Positions 17,130 to 25,281 of a stretch of 45,650 nucleotides of DNA are shown here, piece after piece. The DNA is from UBA1258 sp963643225 (GTDB lineage Bacteria; Bacillota; Clostridia; Lachnospirales; Lachnospiraceae). How positions within the stretch are numbered: position 1 is the stretch's first letter; every line of letters starts with the position of its first letter. Under the pieces are notes generated by a model. It was not told the DNA's origin and did not search any database. It worked only from the letters and a program-made list of their open reading frames with translations. Position numbers and translations under genes: made by a program. The DNA lies in the NCBI GenBank assembly GCA_963643225.1, contig CAVIIX010000013.1, forward strand, positions 1 through 45,650, in the 5' to 3' direction.

Positions 17130-18020
17130 TTAAGCCTTGTCATCACCCTTTGTAGCACGCTTTTTCATGCTGTTTTTATATTGATTACGGTACTTTAAGG
17201 GAGAAATTTCCCTGTAGGTACGAAAGACCTTTTCGAAATAGGTTAAGCTTTCATAACCGCATTCCACCGCCACCTCGGTGATGGGCATGTCAGTGGTGGA
17301 TAAAAGCCTTATGGCTTTATCGATGCGGTGGATATTTATGTATTCGTTGACGGTAAAGCCTGTAACTTCTTTAAAGATGCGGCTTAAATAGCATTTATTT
17401 ACGTAAAAGGTATCGGCAAGGTCTTCTAAAGAAATGGGCTTTGTGCAATTATTTACGATATATTCTGCCACCTGATCTACCTTCTGGTGCTTGGCCATGG
17501 AAGAGGATTTTGTGGGAAGAGTACGATGGGCTTCATCGTAGCGCTGGGCATAGATTATAAGTGCCGAAAGCTTTGAAAATACGCTTAGGCGGTATCCTGG
17601 AAGCTTTTTGTGAATTTCAGACTGAATTCCTATTAGCAGATTTTCTACATAGGATTGTTCTCTGGGGTCTATTTCCATTACCCCAGAATGATTTTTAAAA
17701 AAGTCCTTAAAATCAATGTCTCCGAACTGATTAAAGAAGGAGGCAAAGGGCTCCTCTGTAAATTCAATTAAGATACGGTCATGATAGGAGCTTGAAGCTA
17801 TGCCGGTTTTGTGAATCTCGTTTTTGTTAATAAAAACAAGACTTCCCTTTTTGATGTGGTAGGTGTGATTGCCTATAAAATAAAAGCGCTCGCCTTCCAC
17901 AAGATAATAGATTTCATATTCATCGTGAAGATGCTTTGTGGGCATTGTATATTCATAATCACGGATGATGCGGTCGATGGTGATGCCGTCTAAAGATTCT
18001 TCAAAAAGAGTCTGGCGCAT
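17130..18020 (-). CDS. AraC-family regulator divergent to the GH4 gene
   Basis: Predicted transcription factor of about 296 residues. The N-terminal cupin-like domain reads MPTKHLHDEYEIYYLVEGERFYF, then HIKKGSLVFINKNEIHKTG. The C-terminal DNA-binding domain has LEDLADTFYVNKCYLSRIFKE and the second helix pair in VECGYESLTYFEKVFRTY, closing with SPLKYR. The start at 18020 is preferred because AAGGGGAT lies upstream; an in-frame ATG at 18080 would overlap the intergenic control region. Its stop codon directly adjoins the stop of the convergent six-hairpin gene. It most likely controls the GH4 gene and perhaps the transporter operon. Confidence 0.9.
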   Translation of the reverse strand: MRQTLFEESLDGITIDRIIRDYEYTMPTKHLHDEYEIYYLVEGERFYFIGNHTYHIKKGSLVFINKNEIHKTGIASSSYHDRILIEFTEEPFASFFNQFGDIDFKDFFKNHSGVMEIDPREQSYVENLLIGIQSEIHKKLPGYRLSVFSKLSALIIYAQRYDEAHRTLPTKSSSMAKHQKVDQVAEYIVNNCTKPISLEDLADTFYVNKCYLSRIFKEVTGFTVNEYINIHRIDKAIRLLSTTDMPITEVAVECGYESLTYFEKVFRTYREISPLKYRNQYKNSMKKRATKGDDKA

Positions 18021-18159
18021 GGTAATCCCCTTGATGACAGATATAGTCAATTTAGTTTGAGTTAATTTAAAATAAGTCAAAATAAAGCAAGAACATTATA
18101 CTATTTTTACTATACAATGTCCATGTGAAAAAAGATTTAACTCTTTGGAGGAAAAAGAA

Positions 18160-19563
18160 ATGCTATACGAGAACGGAAAAATGAAGGCTGTAACGATAGC
18201 TTATATCGGAGGCGGTTCCAGAGGCTGGGCCAGAACCTTTATGACAGATCTTGCAAGAGAAGAAAAATTATCGGGTACCATCCGTCTTTACGATTTAGAC
18301 AGAAGCGCTTCAGAATGTAACGAAAAAATCGGAAACCATATTTCTGAAAGAAGTGATGCGGTAGGCAAGTGGAAATATGTGGTTAAGGACAGCTTAAAGG
18401 ATGCCTTGATCGGCACCGATTTTGTGGTAATTTCCATTATGCCAGGCACCTTTGATGAAATGGCAGTTGATGTGCATATGCCTGAGCGCTTGGGAATTTA
18501 TCAGTCTGTAGGAGACACTGCAGGTCCAGGTGGCATGATGAGAGCACTCCGTACGATTCCAATGTTTGTGGAAATAGCAGAGGCTATTAAAGAATATTCC
18601 CCGAAGGCCTGGGTCATAAATTATACAAATCCCATGTCCTTATGTGTAAAGACTTTATATCATGTATTTCCTGAAATTAAGGCTTTCGGATGCTGCCACG
18701 AGGTGTTCGGCACAAAGAAGGTACTTGCGGGAATTCTTAAAAAGGAAGGAAAAGTAAGCGAAGAACCCGACCATCATGAGATTTTGGTAAATGTACTTGG
18801 TATCAATCACTTTACCTGGTTTGATTATGCTTCCTATAAGGGAATGGATTTATTCCCGATTTATGATAAATACATTGATGAACACTTTAACGAGGGCTTT
18901 TGCAGCGATGAATCAGAACACTGGGCCAATAAATCCTTTAGCTGTCTTCACAGAGTAAAAATGGATTTGTTTAAAAAATATGGTTTGATTGCGGCAGCAG
19001 GTGACAGACACCTGGTTGAATTTATGCCGGGGGACACTTATTTATTAAATCCTGAAACCGTTGAATCCTGGGATTTTGGTTTGACAAGCGTAGACTGGCG
19101 TAAAAACGATTTAAAGGAAAGACTTGCAAGAACCGAGAGGCTTTTAAAGCATGAAGAAGAAATCGAGCTTAAGGCTACGGGAGAAGAAGGCATTTTATTA
19201 ATAAAGGCTTTATGCGGTCTTGAAAGAGTAGTGTCGAATGTAAATATTCCAAATACAGCTCTTCAGATTCCAAATCTTCCTAAAACAGCAGTTGTGGAAA
19301 CAAACGCTATTTTTGAGCGTGATGCAATCCGCCCTGTTGCAGCAGGGAATATTCCAGAAAACGTAAGGGCACTTATAATGCCTCATGTTGAAAACCATGA
19401 ACGTATTTTAAAGGCAGCTCTTAGCTGTGACAGAGGCCTTGTGTGTGAAGCCTTTAGTAAGGATCCTTTAATTAACGGACGTGCCACTGATACAGAAATA
19501 AAGGACCTTGTGAACGATATGCTTGAAGGCACAAAGAAATATCTTCCTAAAGAATGGTTTTAA
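18160..19563 (+). CDS. GH4 glycosidase, likely alpha-galacturonidase (LplD type)
   Basis: NAD- and Mn-dependent family 4 glycosidase of about 467 residues, expected to cleave alpha-linked galacturonides in the cytosol. The N-terminal dinucleotide fold shows AYIGGGSRGW; NYTNPMS (154-160), FGCCHEVFG with metal ligands C179 and H180, and GINHFTW (216-220) are the family landmarks. The motif CHEV is the one reported for GH4 alpha-galacturonidases, whereas CHSV and CNxP mark galactosidases and phospho-glucosidases. The ATG at 18160 is preferred because GGAGG lies 8 bases before it; a TTG at 18145 overlaps that site. The upstream region has TATACT (18097-18102) but no good -35, as expected if the divergent AraC protein activates it. 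Confidence 0.88.
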   Translation: MLYENGKMKAVTIAYIGGGSRGWARTFMTDLAREEKLSGTIRLYDLDRSASECNEKIGNHISERSDAVGKWKYVVKDSLKDALIGTDFVVISIMPGTFDEMAVDVHMPERLGIYQSVGDTAGPGGMMRALRTIPMFVEIAEAIKEYSPKAWVINYTNPMSLCVKTLYHVFPEIKAFGCCHEVFGTKKVLAGILKKEGKVSEEPDHHEILVNVLGINHFTWFDYASYKGMDLFPIYDKYIDEHFNEGFCSDESEHWANKSFSCLHRVKMDLFKKYGLIAAAGDRHLVEFMPGDTYLLNPETVESWDFGLTSVDWRKNDLKERLARTERLLKHEEEIELKATGEEGILLIKALCGLERVVSNVNIPNTALQIPNLPKTAVVETNAIFERDAIRPVAAGNIPENVRALIMPHVENHERILKAALSCDRGLVCEAFSKDPLINGRATDTEIKDLVNDMLEGTKKYLPKEWF

Positions 19564-19650
19564 CTAAGCCTTAGAAATACCCCTCCTATATGTGGTGGCG
19601 AAGGTGTGGGTAAAAATAACAGACTTAAATAAACATAAGTATAGACGTAA

Positions 19651-19683
19651 AAAGCCCTTCGCAATTTTCCTGCGAAGGGCTTT
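19651..19683. terminator. Bidirectional terminator between GH4 and NlpC/P60 genes
   Basis: AAAGCCCTTCGCA pairs perfectly with TGCGAAGGGCTTT, with T-rich sequence on the plus side (TTTGTTTTCTTTT) and A-rich sequence on the other. It serves two convergent genes. Confidence 0.9.
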
Positions 19684-19698
19684 GTTTTCTTTTAAGGT

Positions 19699-21207
19699 TT
19701 AATCGGGACAAACGCGTACAATTTTAACGATTGAGTAGCGGGCCCAGATGTTACGTAGTTTAACACCGCCGGAGTTTGAATCATACATCTTTCCACCTCC
19801 TGCATACATACCCACGTGTGTAACGTTGTAGCCGTTTGAGGAATAGAAGATGAGGTCACCTGCCTGCATGTCTTCGTAGGATACGGGAATACCTAAGCGG
19901 TCGTCGGCACATAGGTCACGGGAGGTGTATTCTTTAACTGCAAGAGCATGGTCCACGATGTTGATGGTGGGGTTAACGCCGATTGAATAAAGAAGCTGGA
20001 ATACAAAGCCGGAGCAGTCCGCATAGGAACCTGGTACACCTGAAGAACCGATGCGGTAATCAGTGCCTGCGTTCATGTATTCAACTGCTGTTTCAAGCAT
20101 TGCTTCAACACATTCTGCGTGTGTGGCGCCTGCTGAAACCTTAAGAGGCGTAACGTATGTGCCAAGTCCATACCAGTCTTCTTCCGTATAGCCCATGGCA
20201 AGCCAGGTATCAAGGTTAACTTCACCTGTTACAGGAAGACCTGCCTGAGTCTGAAGATTTACGACTGCGTTGTAGGTATCGGCTGTGTAGCGGGCATTGG
20301 TGGTGCCAAGGAGTGCTTTATTGGTCCAGATAACCTTTAAGCCGATGTATTCGGTGTTGATGTTGTAGCCACCTGAAGGAAGTGTGATTTCGTTACCACA
20401 GGTGTAATATTCAATGCCTTCCTTTACGATGGGAACGTAATAAGAAGGAAGTACGTATTCCTCTGTCTTTTCAACACTTAAATAGGGAGCGGAAATGAAG
20501 ACGCCGTCTGAGGTCTTATAAAAAGAACATTCATAGCCCTTGTAGGAAGAAACGGTACCTACGACGGTAACAGTGTCCTTAATGGTAACCTGTCCCACAA
20601 TTTCTGAATCTGTAGACGGCTCTGAACGCTTGTTGACGGTTGTGATGGGATATAAATCGTAGGGCTCCATATTGATTACGATGTAGGATTCGTTTATATC
20701 GTTAATGTTCATGCCTTCCGAAAATGTAAATAAAGAAGTGATTTCTTCCAAAGAAGCTTCACTTTCCAAAAGCTTTTCCATATCGTTTGAACCAAAATAA
20801 AGATAGTCGCCGTTATAGAACTGACCAAGCATAATGGCTTCATCGTTATCTTTCTTTTCTTCAGATCTATAGACATAGCAGTAAGGGCTGTCTGAATCAG
20901 GAGCGAAGACTGCCAATTCGTATCCCTCGGCCTCACTTATGTAGTAGACGCCTTCAAAGGACTTAGGAAGAGTGAGGGAATAGCCGTCCATCTGGATTTC
21001 TTCGCCTTCATAAAAATCGTATTCAACCTCGGCTGCAGCAGCTTCTGCATCGGCATCTGATTCAACAGGCAAAACCTCATCGTATTCAACTTTTGGCAGA
21101 CCTTTTGTTAAATCTAAAACCGATTGAATAATAACGGGATTAATGTAGGGAATTTTATACTGCCCTGAGCCAATGTAAGTGGCAATAACAAATAAATAAG
21201 CTAACAT
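19699..21207 (-). CDS. NlpC/P60 cell-wall peptidase with SH3-like and peptidoglycan-binding regions
   Basis: Predicted extracellular gamma-D-glutamyl-diamino acid endopeptidase, 502 residues. A short hydrophobic N-terminus (MLAYLFVIATYIG) with no basic residues may be an anchor. An acidic region, then an SH3b-like segment (about 185-240: NKRSEPSTDSEIVGQVTIKD) and a peptidoglycan-binding segment (RYTADTYNAVVNLQTQAGL, ending LDTWLAMGY) precede the C-terminal NlpC/P60 domain. Catalytic C398 lies in YADCSGF and H464 in VTHVGMY. The third residue, often His in KMIHAS, reads KMYDSNS here. AAGGAG lies before the ATG. An extended -10 promoter precedes it. Confidence 0.88.
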   Translation of the reverse strand: MLAYLFVIATYIGSGQYKIPYINPVIIQSVLDLTKGLPKVEYDEVLPVESDADAEAAAAEVEYDFYEGEEIQMDGYSLTLPKSFEGVYYISEAEGYELAVFAPDSDSPYCYVYRSEEKKDNDEAIMLGQFYNGDYLYFGSNDMEKLLESEASLEEITSLFTFSEGMNINDINESYIVINMEPYDLYPITTVNKRSEPSTDSEIVGQVTIKDTVTVVGTVSSYKGYECSFYKTSDGVFISAPYLSVEKTEEYVLPSYYVPIVKEGIEYYTCGNEITLPSGGYNINTEYIGLKVIWTNKALLGTTNARYTADTYNAVVNLQTQAGLPVTGEVNLDTWLAMGYTEEDWYGLGTYVTPLKVSAGATHAECVEAMLETAVEYMNAGTDYRIGSSGVPGSYADCSGFVFQLLYSIGVNPTINIVDHALAVKEYTSRDLCADDRLGIPVSYEDMQAGDLIFYSSNGYNVTHVGMYAGGGKMYDSNSGGVKLRNIWARYSIVKIVRVCPD

Positions 21208-21243
21208 ATTGATAATCTCCTTTGTGTCAATTAAACCATTTAT

Positions 21244-21271
21244 AGTATATCACAAAATTTCGAATTGTCAT
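21244..21271 (-). promoter_or_regulatory. Extended -10 promoter for the NlpC/P60 gene
   Basis: On the minus strand, ATGACA (21271-21266), a 16-base spacer and TATACT (21249-21244) preceded by TGA, an extended -10. Confidence 0.55.
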
Positions 21272-21340
21272 CGTTTATTGCTTTTTTTGTTTATTTGTTT
21301 ATGGTAAAGTAATTAGAGTGAAATGAAGGAGACTTAATAA

Positions 21341-22288
21341 ATGAAGACAAAAGTTTTTATAGACGGAAGTGAAGGCACCACAGGCCTTAGAATATTTGAA
21401 CGTTTTGAAGGAAGGGACGACATTGAACTTTTAAAAATCGATCCTGCATTGAGAAAGGATCCTGATGAAATAAAGAAGCTTATAAACGCTTCCGATGTAA
21501 CTTTTTTGTGTCTTCCTGACCAGGCTTCAATTGAAGCTGCAGAAATGGCGGAAAATGAAAACACAGTTATAATTGATACTTCCACTGCTCACAGAACGGC
21601 AGAGGGCTGGGCTTACGGTTATCCGGAACTTTCCAAAGAACACAGAGAAAGCATTAAAAAGGGGAAACGTATTGCAGTGCCCGGCTGCTACGCTACAGGC
21701 TTTATTACAATAGGCTATCCTTTGGTTAAGTCAGGCCTTATGCCAACTGACTACCCTGTATCAATTTTTGGCATTTCAGGCTACAGCGGCGGCGGTAAAA
21801 AGCTGATAGCCTCCTATGAAGAAGAGGGAAGAGATAAAAAATTTGACGCAGCACGGACCTATGCATGGGGTCAGTCTCATAAGCACTTAAAGGAAATGAA
21901 GGTTATAACAGGTTTAAACAAGGAACCGTTATTCGCCCCCATGACCACAAATTATTACAGCGGAATGCTGGTACAGGTGCCGATTTTTACAGACCTGTTA
22001 AGTCAAAAGAAAACTCCAAAAGAAATAAGGGATTTTTATGCTGACTTTTATAAAGGTGAAAAATTCATAAAGGTAATGCCTTTTGGCGCAGAGGTGGAAG
22101 CGGGAGGCACAATCTTCTCGGATGCATGCGCAGGCTGGGACGGAATTGAAATTTTTGTATCCGGCAACGAAGACAGAGTGATGGTAGCAACACGCTTTGA
22201 TAATTTAGGAAAGGGAGCATCCGGTGCTGCCATTCAGTGCCTTAACATTGTTCTTGGCTGTGACGAAGCAAAGGGGCTTAATCTTTAA
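21341..22288 (+). CDS. argC: N-acetyl-gamma-glutamyl-phosphate reductase, short type
   Basis: NADPH-dependent third step of arginine synthesis, making N-acetylglutamate semialdehyde. The 315-residue protein starts KVFIDGSEGTTGLRIFERF, the nucleotide-binding glycine region, and has the catalytic cysteine C116 in VPGCYATGF. SGYSGGGKK and the late string AGGTIFSDACAGWDGIEIFV fit the shorter type 2 ArgC family. AAGGAG lies before the ATG. Unusually it stands apart from other arg genes and overlaps rsmI by one base (TAATG). Confidence 0.93.
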   Translation: MKTKVFIDGSEGTTGLRIFERFEGRDDIELLKIDPALRKDPDEIKKLINASDVTFLCLPDQASIEAAEMAENENTVIIDTSTAHRTAEGWAYGYPELSKEHRESIKKGKRIAVPGCYATGFITIGYPLVKSGLMPTDYPVSIFGISGYSGGGKKLIASYEEEGRDKKFDAARTYAWGQSHKHLKEMKVITGLNKEPLFAPMTTNYYSGMLVQVPIFTDLLSQKKTPKEIRDFYADFYKGEKFIKVMPFGAEVEAGGTIFSDACAGWDGIEIFVSGNEDRVMVATRFDNLGKGASGAAIQCLNIVLGCDEAKGLNL

Positions 22289-23163
22289 TGAGCGGAAAAC
22301 TTTATGTTGTGGCAACCCCTATCGGCAATCTTTCGGATTTTTCAAAAAGAGCAATTGAAGTCCTTGAATCGGTAGACCTGATAGCAGCAGAAGACACAAG
22401 AAACACAAGCGTATTGCTTAAACATTTTGATATACATACACCCTTAACGGCTAATCATAAATTCAATGAGCGTCAAGCGGTTGAGAGGCTTTTAGGGGAA
22501 ATATTGAACGGGAAATCAATTGCCGTTGTGTCGGATGCGGGCACGCCCTGTATTAATGACCCAGGCTTTATTTTGGTGGAAGCTGCGGCAGAAGCGGGAA
22601 TTGATGTAATAGGAATCCCCGGCTGCTGCGCTGCTGCAACGGCGATTTCTGTTTCGGGCCTTCCTTCGGACACTTTTCTTTTTATGGGCTTTTTTCCGAG
22701 AGAAAAGAAGGACGCGGTTAAACTGTTTGATTATATAAGCAATAATAAAACCGAGACCTATATTTTTTATGAATCGCCAAGGCGTGTAAAGGAAAGCTTT
22801 AAGCTTATTTCCGAAGCCTTTCCGGATTGCAAAATTGCGTTATGCAATGATTTAACAAAGCTTCACGAGCGTATTTACAGAGGCACTCCTTCTAAGGTTT
22901 TATCGGAGCTTGAAGGAAATGTAAATGCCGAAAAGGGCGAATATGCCTTCTGTATGTATGTAGAGGCAAAAGAAAAAGAGGTGACTGAAAACGCACTTTC
23001 TTTGGAAGCAATGCTAATAGATGTAATGATAAAGAATGACTGTTCCTTAAAGGATGCAATAGGTTTTCTTGCGACGGACAAAACCAAGAGTCCTATAGGG
23101 GAAATACCTGCAGGCAAAAAGGAAATCTATCAGGCAAGCCTTAATTTAAAGGAACTTTTTTAG
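22288..23163 (+). CDS. rsmI: 16S rRNA 2'-O-ribose C1402 methyltransferase
   Basis: S-adenosylmethionine-dependent methylation of the ribosomal decoding centre. The 291-residue protein has the family opening LYVVATPIGNLSDFSKRAIE, then LIAAEDTRNTSVLLKHF, VSDAGTPCINDPGF and GCCAAATAISVSGLPSD, followed by FMGFFPR. These are the tetrapyrrole-methylase fold landmarks. It starts within the argC stop codon and ends 8 bases before the polysaccharide deacetylase gene, so the three form an operon. Confidence 0.95.
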   Translation: MSGKLYVVATPIGNLSDFSKRAIEVLESVDLIAAEDTRNTSVLLKHFDIHTPLTANHKFNERQAVERLLGEILNGKSIAVVSDAGTPCINDPGFILVEAAAEAGIDVIGIPGCCAAATAISVSGLPSDTFLFMGFFPREKKDAVKLFDYISNNKTETYIFYESPRRVKESFKLISEAFPDCKIALCNDLTKLHERIYRGTPSKVLSELEGNVNAEKGEYAFCMYVEAKEKEVTENALSLEAMLIDVMIKNDCSLKDAIGFLATDKTKSPIGEIPAGKKEIYQASLNLKELF

Positions 23164-23171
23164 GAGGAAAT

Positions 23172-24011
23172 ATGGCAGATTTTTGTATGCGTTTTCCGGG
23201 TGGGCTCGCTAAAGCTCTTACCTTAAGCTATGATGACGGCGTTATGCAGGATCAAAGGCTTATAGAAATAATGGTAAAGTACGGCCTTAAGGGTACCTTT
23301 AATTTAAACAGCGGCGTTTATGCTCCTGAAGGTACGGTTTATCCTGAGGGCACCATTCATAAGAGAATGACTGAAAAGGAAGTAAGTGCTCTTTATACAA
23401 AAAACGGCATGGAGGTTGCAACCCATGGTTACACTCATCCTAATTTCACAAAGATTCCAAAGCATCTGGTGACAAAAGAGCTTACGGATGACAGAAGTAA
23501 GCTTGAAAGCCAGTTTGACTGTATAGTAAGAGGCCACGCATATCCCTACGGCGCTTTTAATAGGGAAATTGAAACAGTACTTGAAAACGTAGGTATTGTG
23601 TATGCAAGAACCGTTAATTCAACCCACAATTTCAACATTCCAAGAAACTGGCTTGAATTAAATCCTACCTGTCATCACGACGACCAAATGCTCTTTTCAC
23701 TTCTTGATACCTTTAACGCTAAGACCGATGACTGGGGACATCCTATGATGTTCTATCTCTGGGGTCATGCTTATGAATTTGACGAAAAGAACAGCTGGAC
23801 AAGGATTGAAGATTTTGCACGAATTGCCGGTAACAGAAGCGATGTATGGTATGCTACAAACATTGAAATTTATGATTACGTAAAGGCCTATGAAAAGCTT
23901 GTGGTTGATATAAATATTTCAAAGGTCTATAACCCTACGGGCTTTTCTCTTTGGTTTTCTTATCAAAACAAAACCTATGAAGTGAGGCCTCTAGAAACAA
24001 TATCCATTTAA
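23172..24011 (+). CDS. Polysaccharide deacetylase-like (CE4/NodB fold) protein
   Basis: Predicted metal-dependent deacetylase of 279 residues without a signal peptide, so probably cytosolic. The CE4 motifs are visible: ALTLSYDDG with D21 and D22, ATHGYTHP with metal ligands H85 and H89, and RGHAYPYGAF as motif 3. FYLWGHAYEF near the C-terminus carries the late histidine. An ideal site, GGAGG, lies before the ATG. The substrate may be an acetylated sugar oligomer or an amino-sugar amide; a cytosolic place makes peptidoglycan less likely. Confidence 0.85.
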   Translation: MADFCMRFPGGLAKALTLSYDDGVMQDQRLIEIMVKYGLKGTFNLNSGVYAPEGTVYPEGTIHKRMTEKEVSALYTKNGMEVATHGYTHPNFTKIPKHLVTKELTDDRSKLESQFDCIVRGHAYPYGAFNREIETVLENVGIVYARTVNSTHNFNIPRNWLELNPTCHHDDQMLFSLLDTFNAKTDDWGHPMMFYLWGHAYEFDEKNSWTRIEDFARIAGNRSDVWYATNIEIYDYVKAYEKLVVDINISKVYNPTGFSLWFSYQNKTYEVRPLETISI

Positions 24012-24163
24012 CATTTTGACAGTTAATAGCAACATGGTGGACTTTTAAAACATGGGTATCTGATAATATACTTAAGCTACAGAGAAAACATTTGGCAGCC
24101 TAAGGGTACATTAGCGGCGAGCTGAACCTGTCAGGTGGATAATCAAAAGACGGAGGTGCGGTT

Positions 24164-25180
24164 ATGAAGATTTTAGTTACAGGTGGCGCCGGTTATATCG
24201 GTTCCCATACGGTTGTGGAGCTTTTGGAAGCAGGCTATGATGTTGTGGTGGTTGATAACCTTTCAAACTCCAGCGAAAAATCTCTTAAGAGAGTAGAAAA
24301 AATTACAGGGAAGACAGTTCCTTTTTATAAGTGCGATATTCTTGACAGAGAGGGCCTGAACAAAGTTCTTGATAAGGAAAGTGTAGAAGCCTGTATTCAT
24401 TTTGCAGGCTTAAAGGCAGTAGGTGAATCTGTTGCAAAGCCCTGGGAATATTACGAAAACAACATTGCGGGTACTTTGACGCTTGTAGACTGTATGAGAC
24501 AACACGGAATAAAGAACATTATCTTTTCTTCCTCTGCAACAGTTTACGGAGATCCGGCATTTATTCCGATTACGGAAGAATGCCCTAAGGGAATCTGCAC
24601 TAACCCTTACGGCTGGACAAAGTCCATGCTTGAACAGGTGCTTTCGGATATCCAGAAGGCAGATCCTGAATGGAATGTTATTTTATTACGCTACTTTAAC
24701 CCTATCGGAGCTCATAAGTCAGGCACTATCGGTGAAAACCCTAACGGTATTCCCAATAACTTAATGCCTTACATTACACAGGTTGCAGTAGGCAAGAGAG
24801 ACCATTTAACGGTATTCGGGGACGATTACGACACACCCGACGGAACAGGCGTAAGAGACTACATTCACGTAGTAGACCTTGCAAAGGGGCACGTTAAGGC
24901 ACTTGAAAAGATTAAAGAAAATGCAGGCTTAAGGGTTTATAATCTGGGTACAGGCGTAGGCTATTCGGTTCTTGACATTGTTAAGAATTTTGAAGCTGCT
25001 ACAGGTGTAAATGTGCCCTATGAAATCGGTCCAAGACGTCTTGGTGATATTTCCACCTGCTATTCTTCAGCCGCGAAAGCTGAAAAAGAGCTTGGCTGGA
25101 AGGCAGAAAACGGTATTAAGGAAATGTGTGCCGATTCCTGGAACTGGCAGAAAAACAATCCTAACGGATATGAGGATTAA
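24164..25180 (+). CDS. galE: UDP-glucose 4-epimerase
   Basis: Interconverts UDP-glucose and UDP-galactose for galactose use and cell-surface sugars. The 338-residue protein shows the Rossmann motif GGAGYIGSHT, then VVDNLSNSS, FAGLKAVGES, SSSATVYGD, the catalytic YGWTK and RYFNPIGAH, in the classic GalE order. GGAGGT lies before the ATG. It follows the deacetylase by 152 bases with a possible structured leader and ends in a clear terminator. Confidence 0.96.
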   Translation: MKILVTGGAGYIGSHTVVELLEAGYDVVVVDNLSNSSEKSLKRVEKITGKTVPFYKCDILDREGLNKVLDKESVEACIHFAGLKAVGESVAKPWEYYENNIAGTLTLVDCMRQHGIKNIIFSSSATVYGDPAFIPITEECPKGICTNPYGWTKSMLEQVLSDIQKADPEWNVILLRYFNPIGAHKSGTIGENPNGIPNNLMPYITQVAVGKRDHLTVFGDDYDTPDGTGVRDYIHVVDLAKGHVKALEKIKENAGLRVYNLGTGVGYSVLDIVKNFEAATGVNVPYEIGPRRLGDISTCYSSAAKAEKELGWKAENGIKEMCADSWNWQKNNPNGYED

Positions 25181-25183
25181 TAT

Positions 25184-25213
25184 AAAAGTCCGAAGCATAA
25201 GCTCCGGACTTTT
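25184..25213 (+). terminator. Terminator after galE
   Basis: AAAAGTCCG and CGGACTTTT pair, continued inward by AGC/GCT across one mismatch, with an ATAA loop. Confidence 0.75.
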
Positions 25214-25281
25214 GCATTATGATATTAATTAAAAGTAAAATTTTGAAAAGGGCGTTATGACAGGCGCTGTGAAAGGATAAC

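Noticed and set aside
24090..24145. Possible signal recognition particle RNA before galE (strings GCAGCCTAAGG and GAACCTGTCAGG)
   Set aside because: The strings recall SRP RNA helix 8, but they are in the wrong order and the GGAA tetraloop region (GGAAGGAAGCAGC) is missing.
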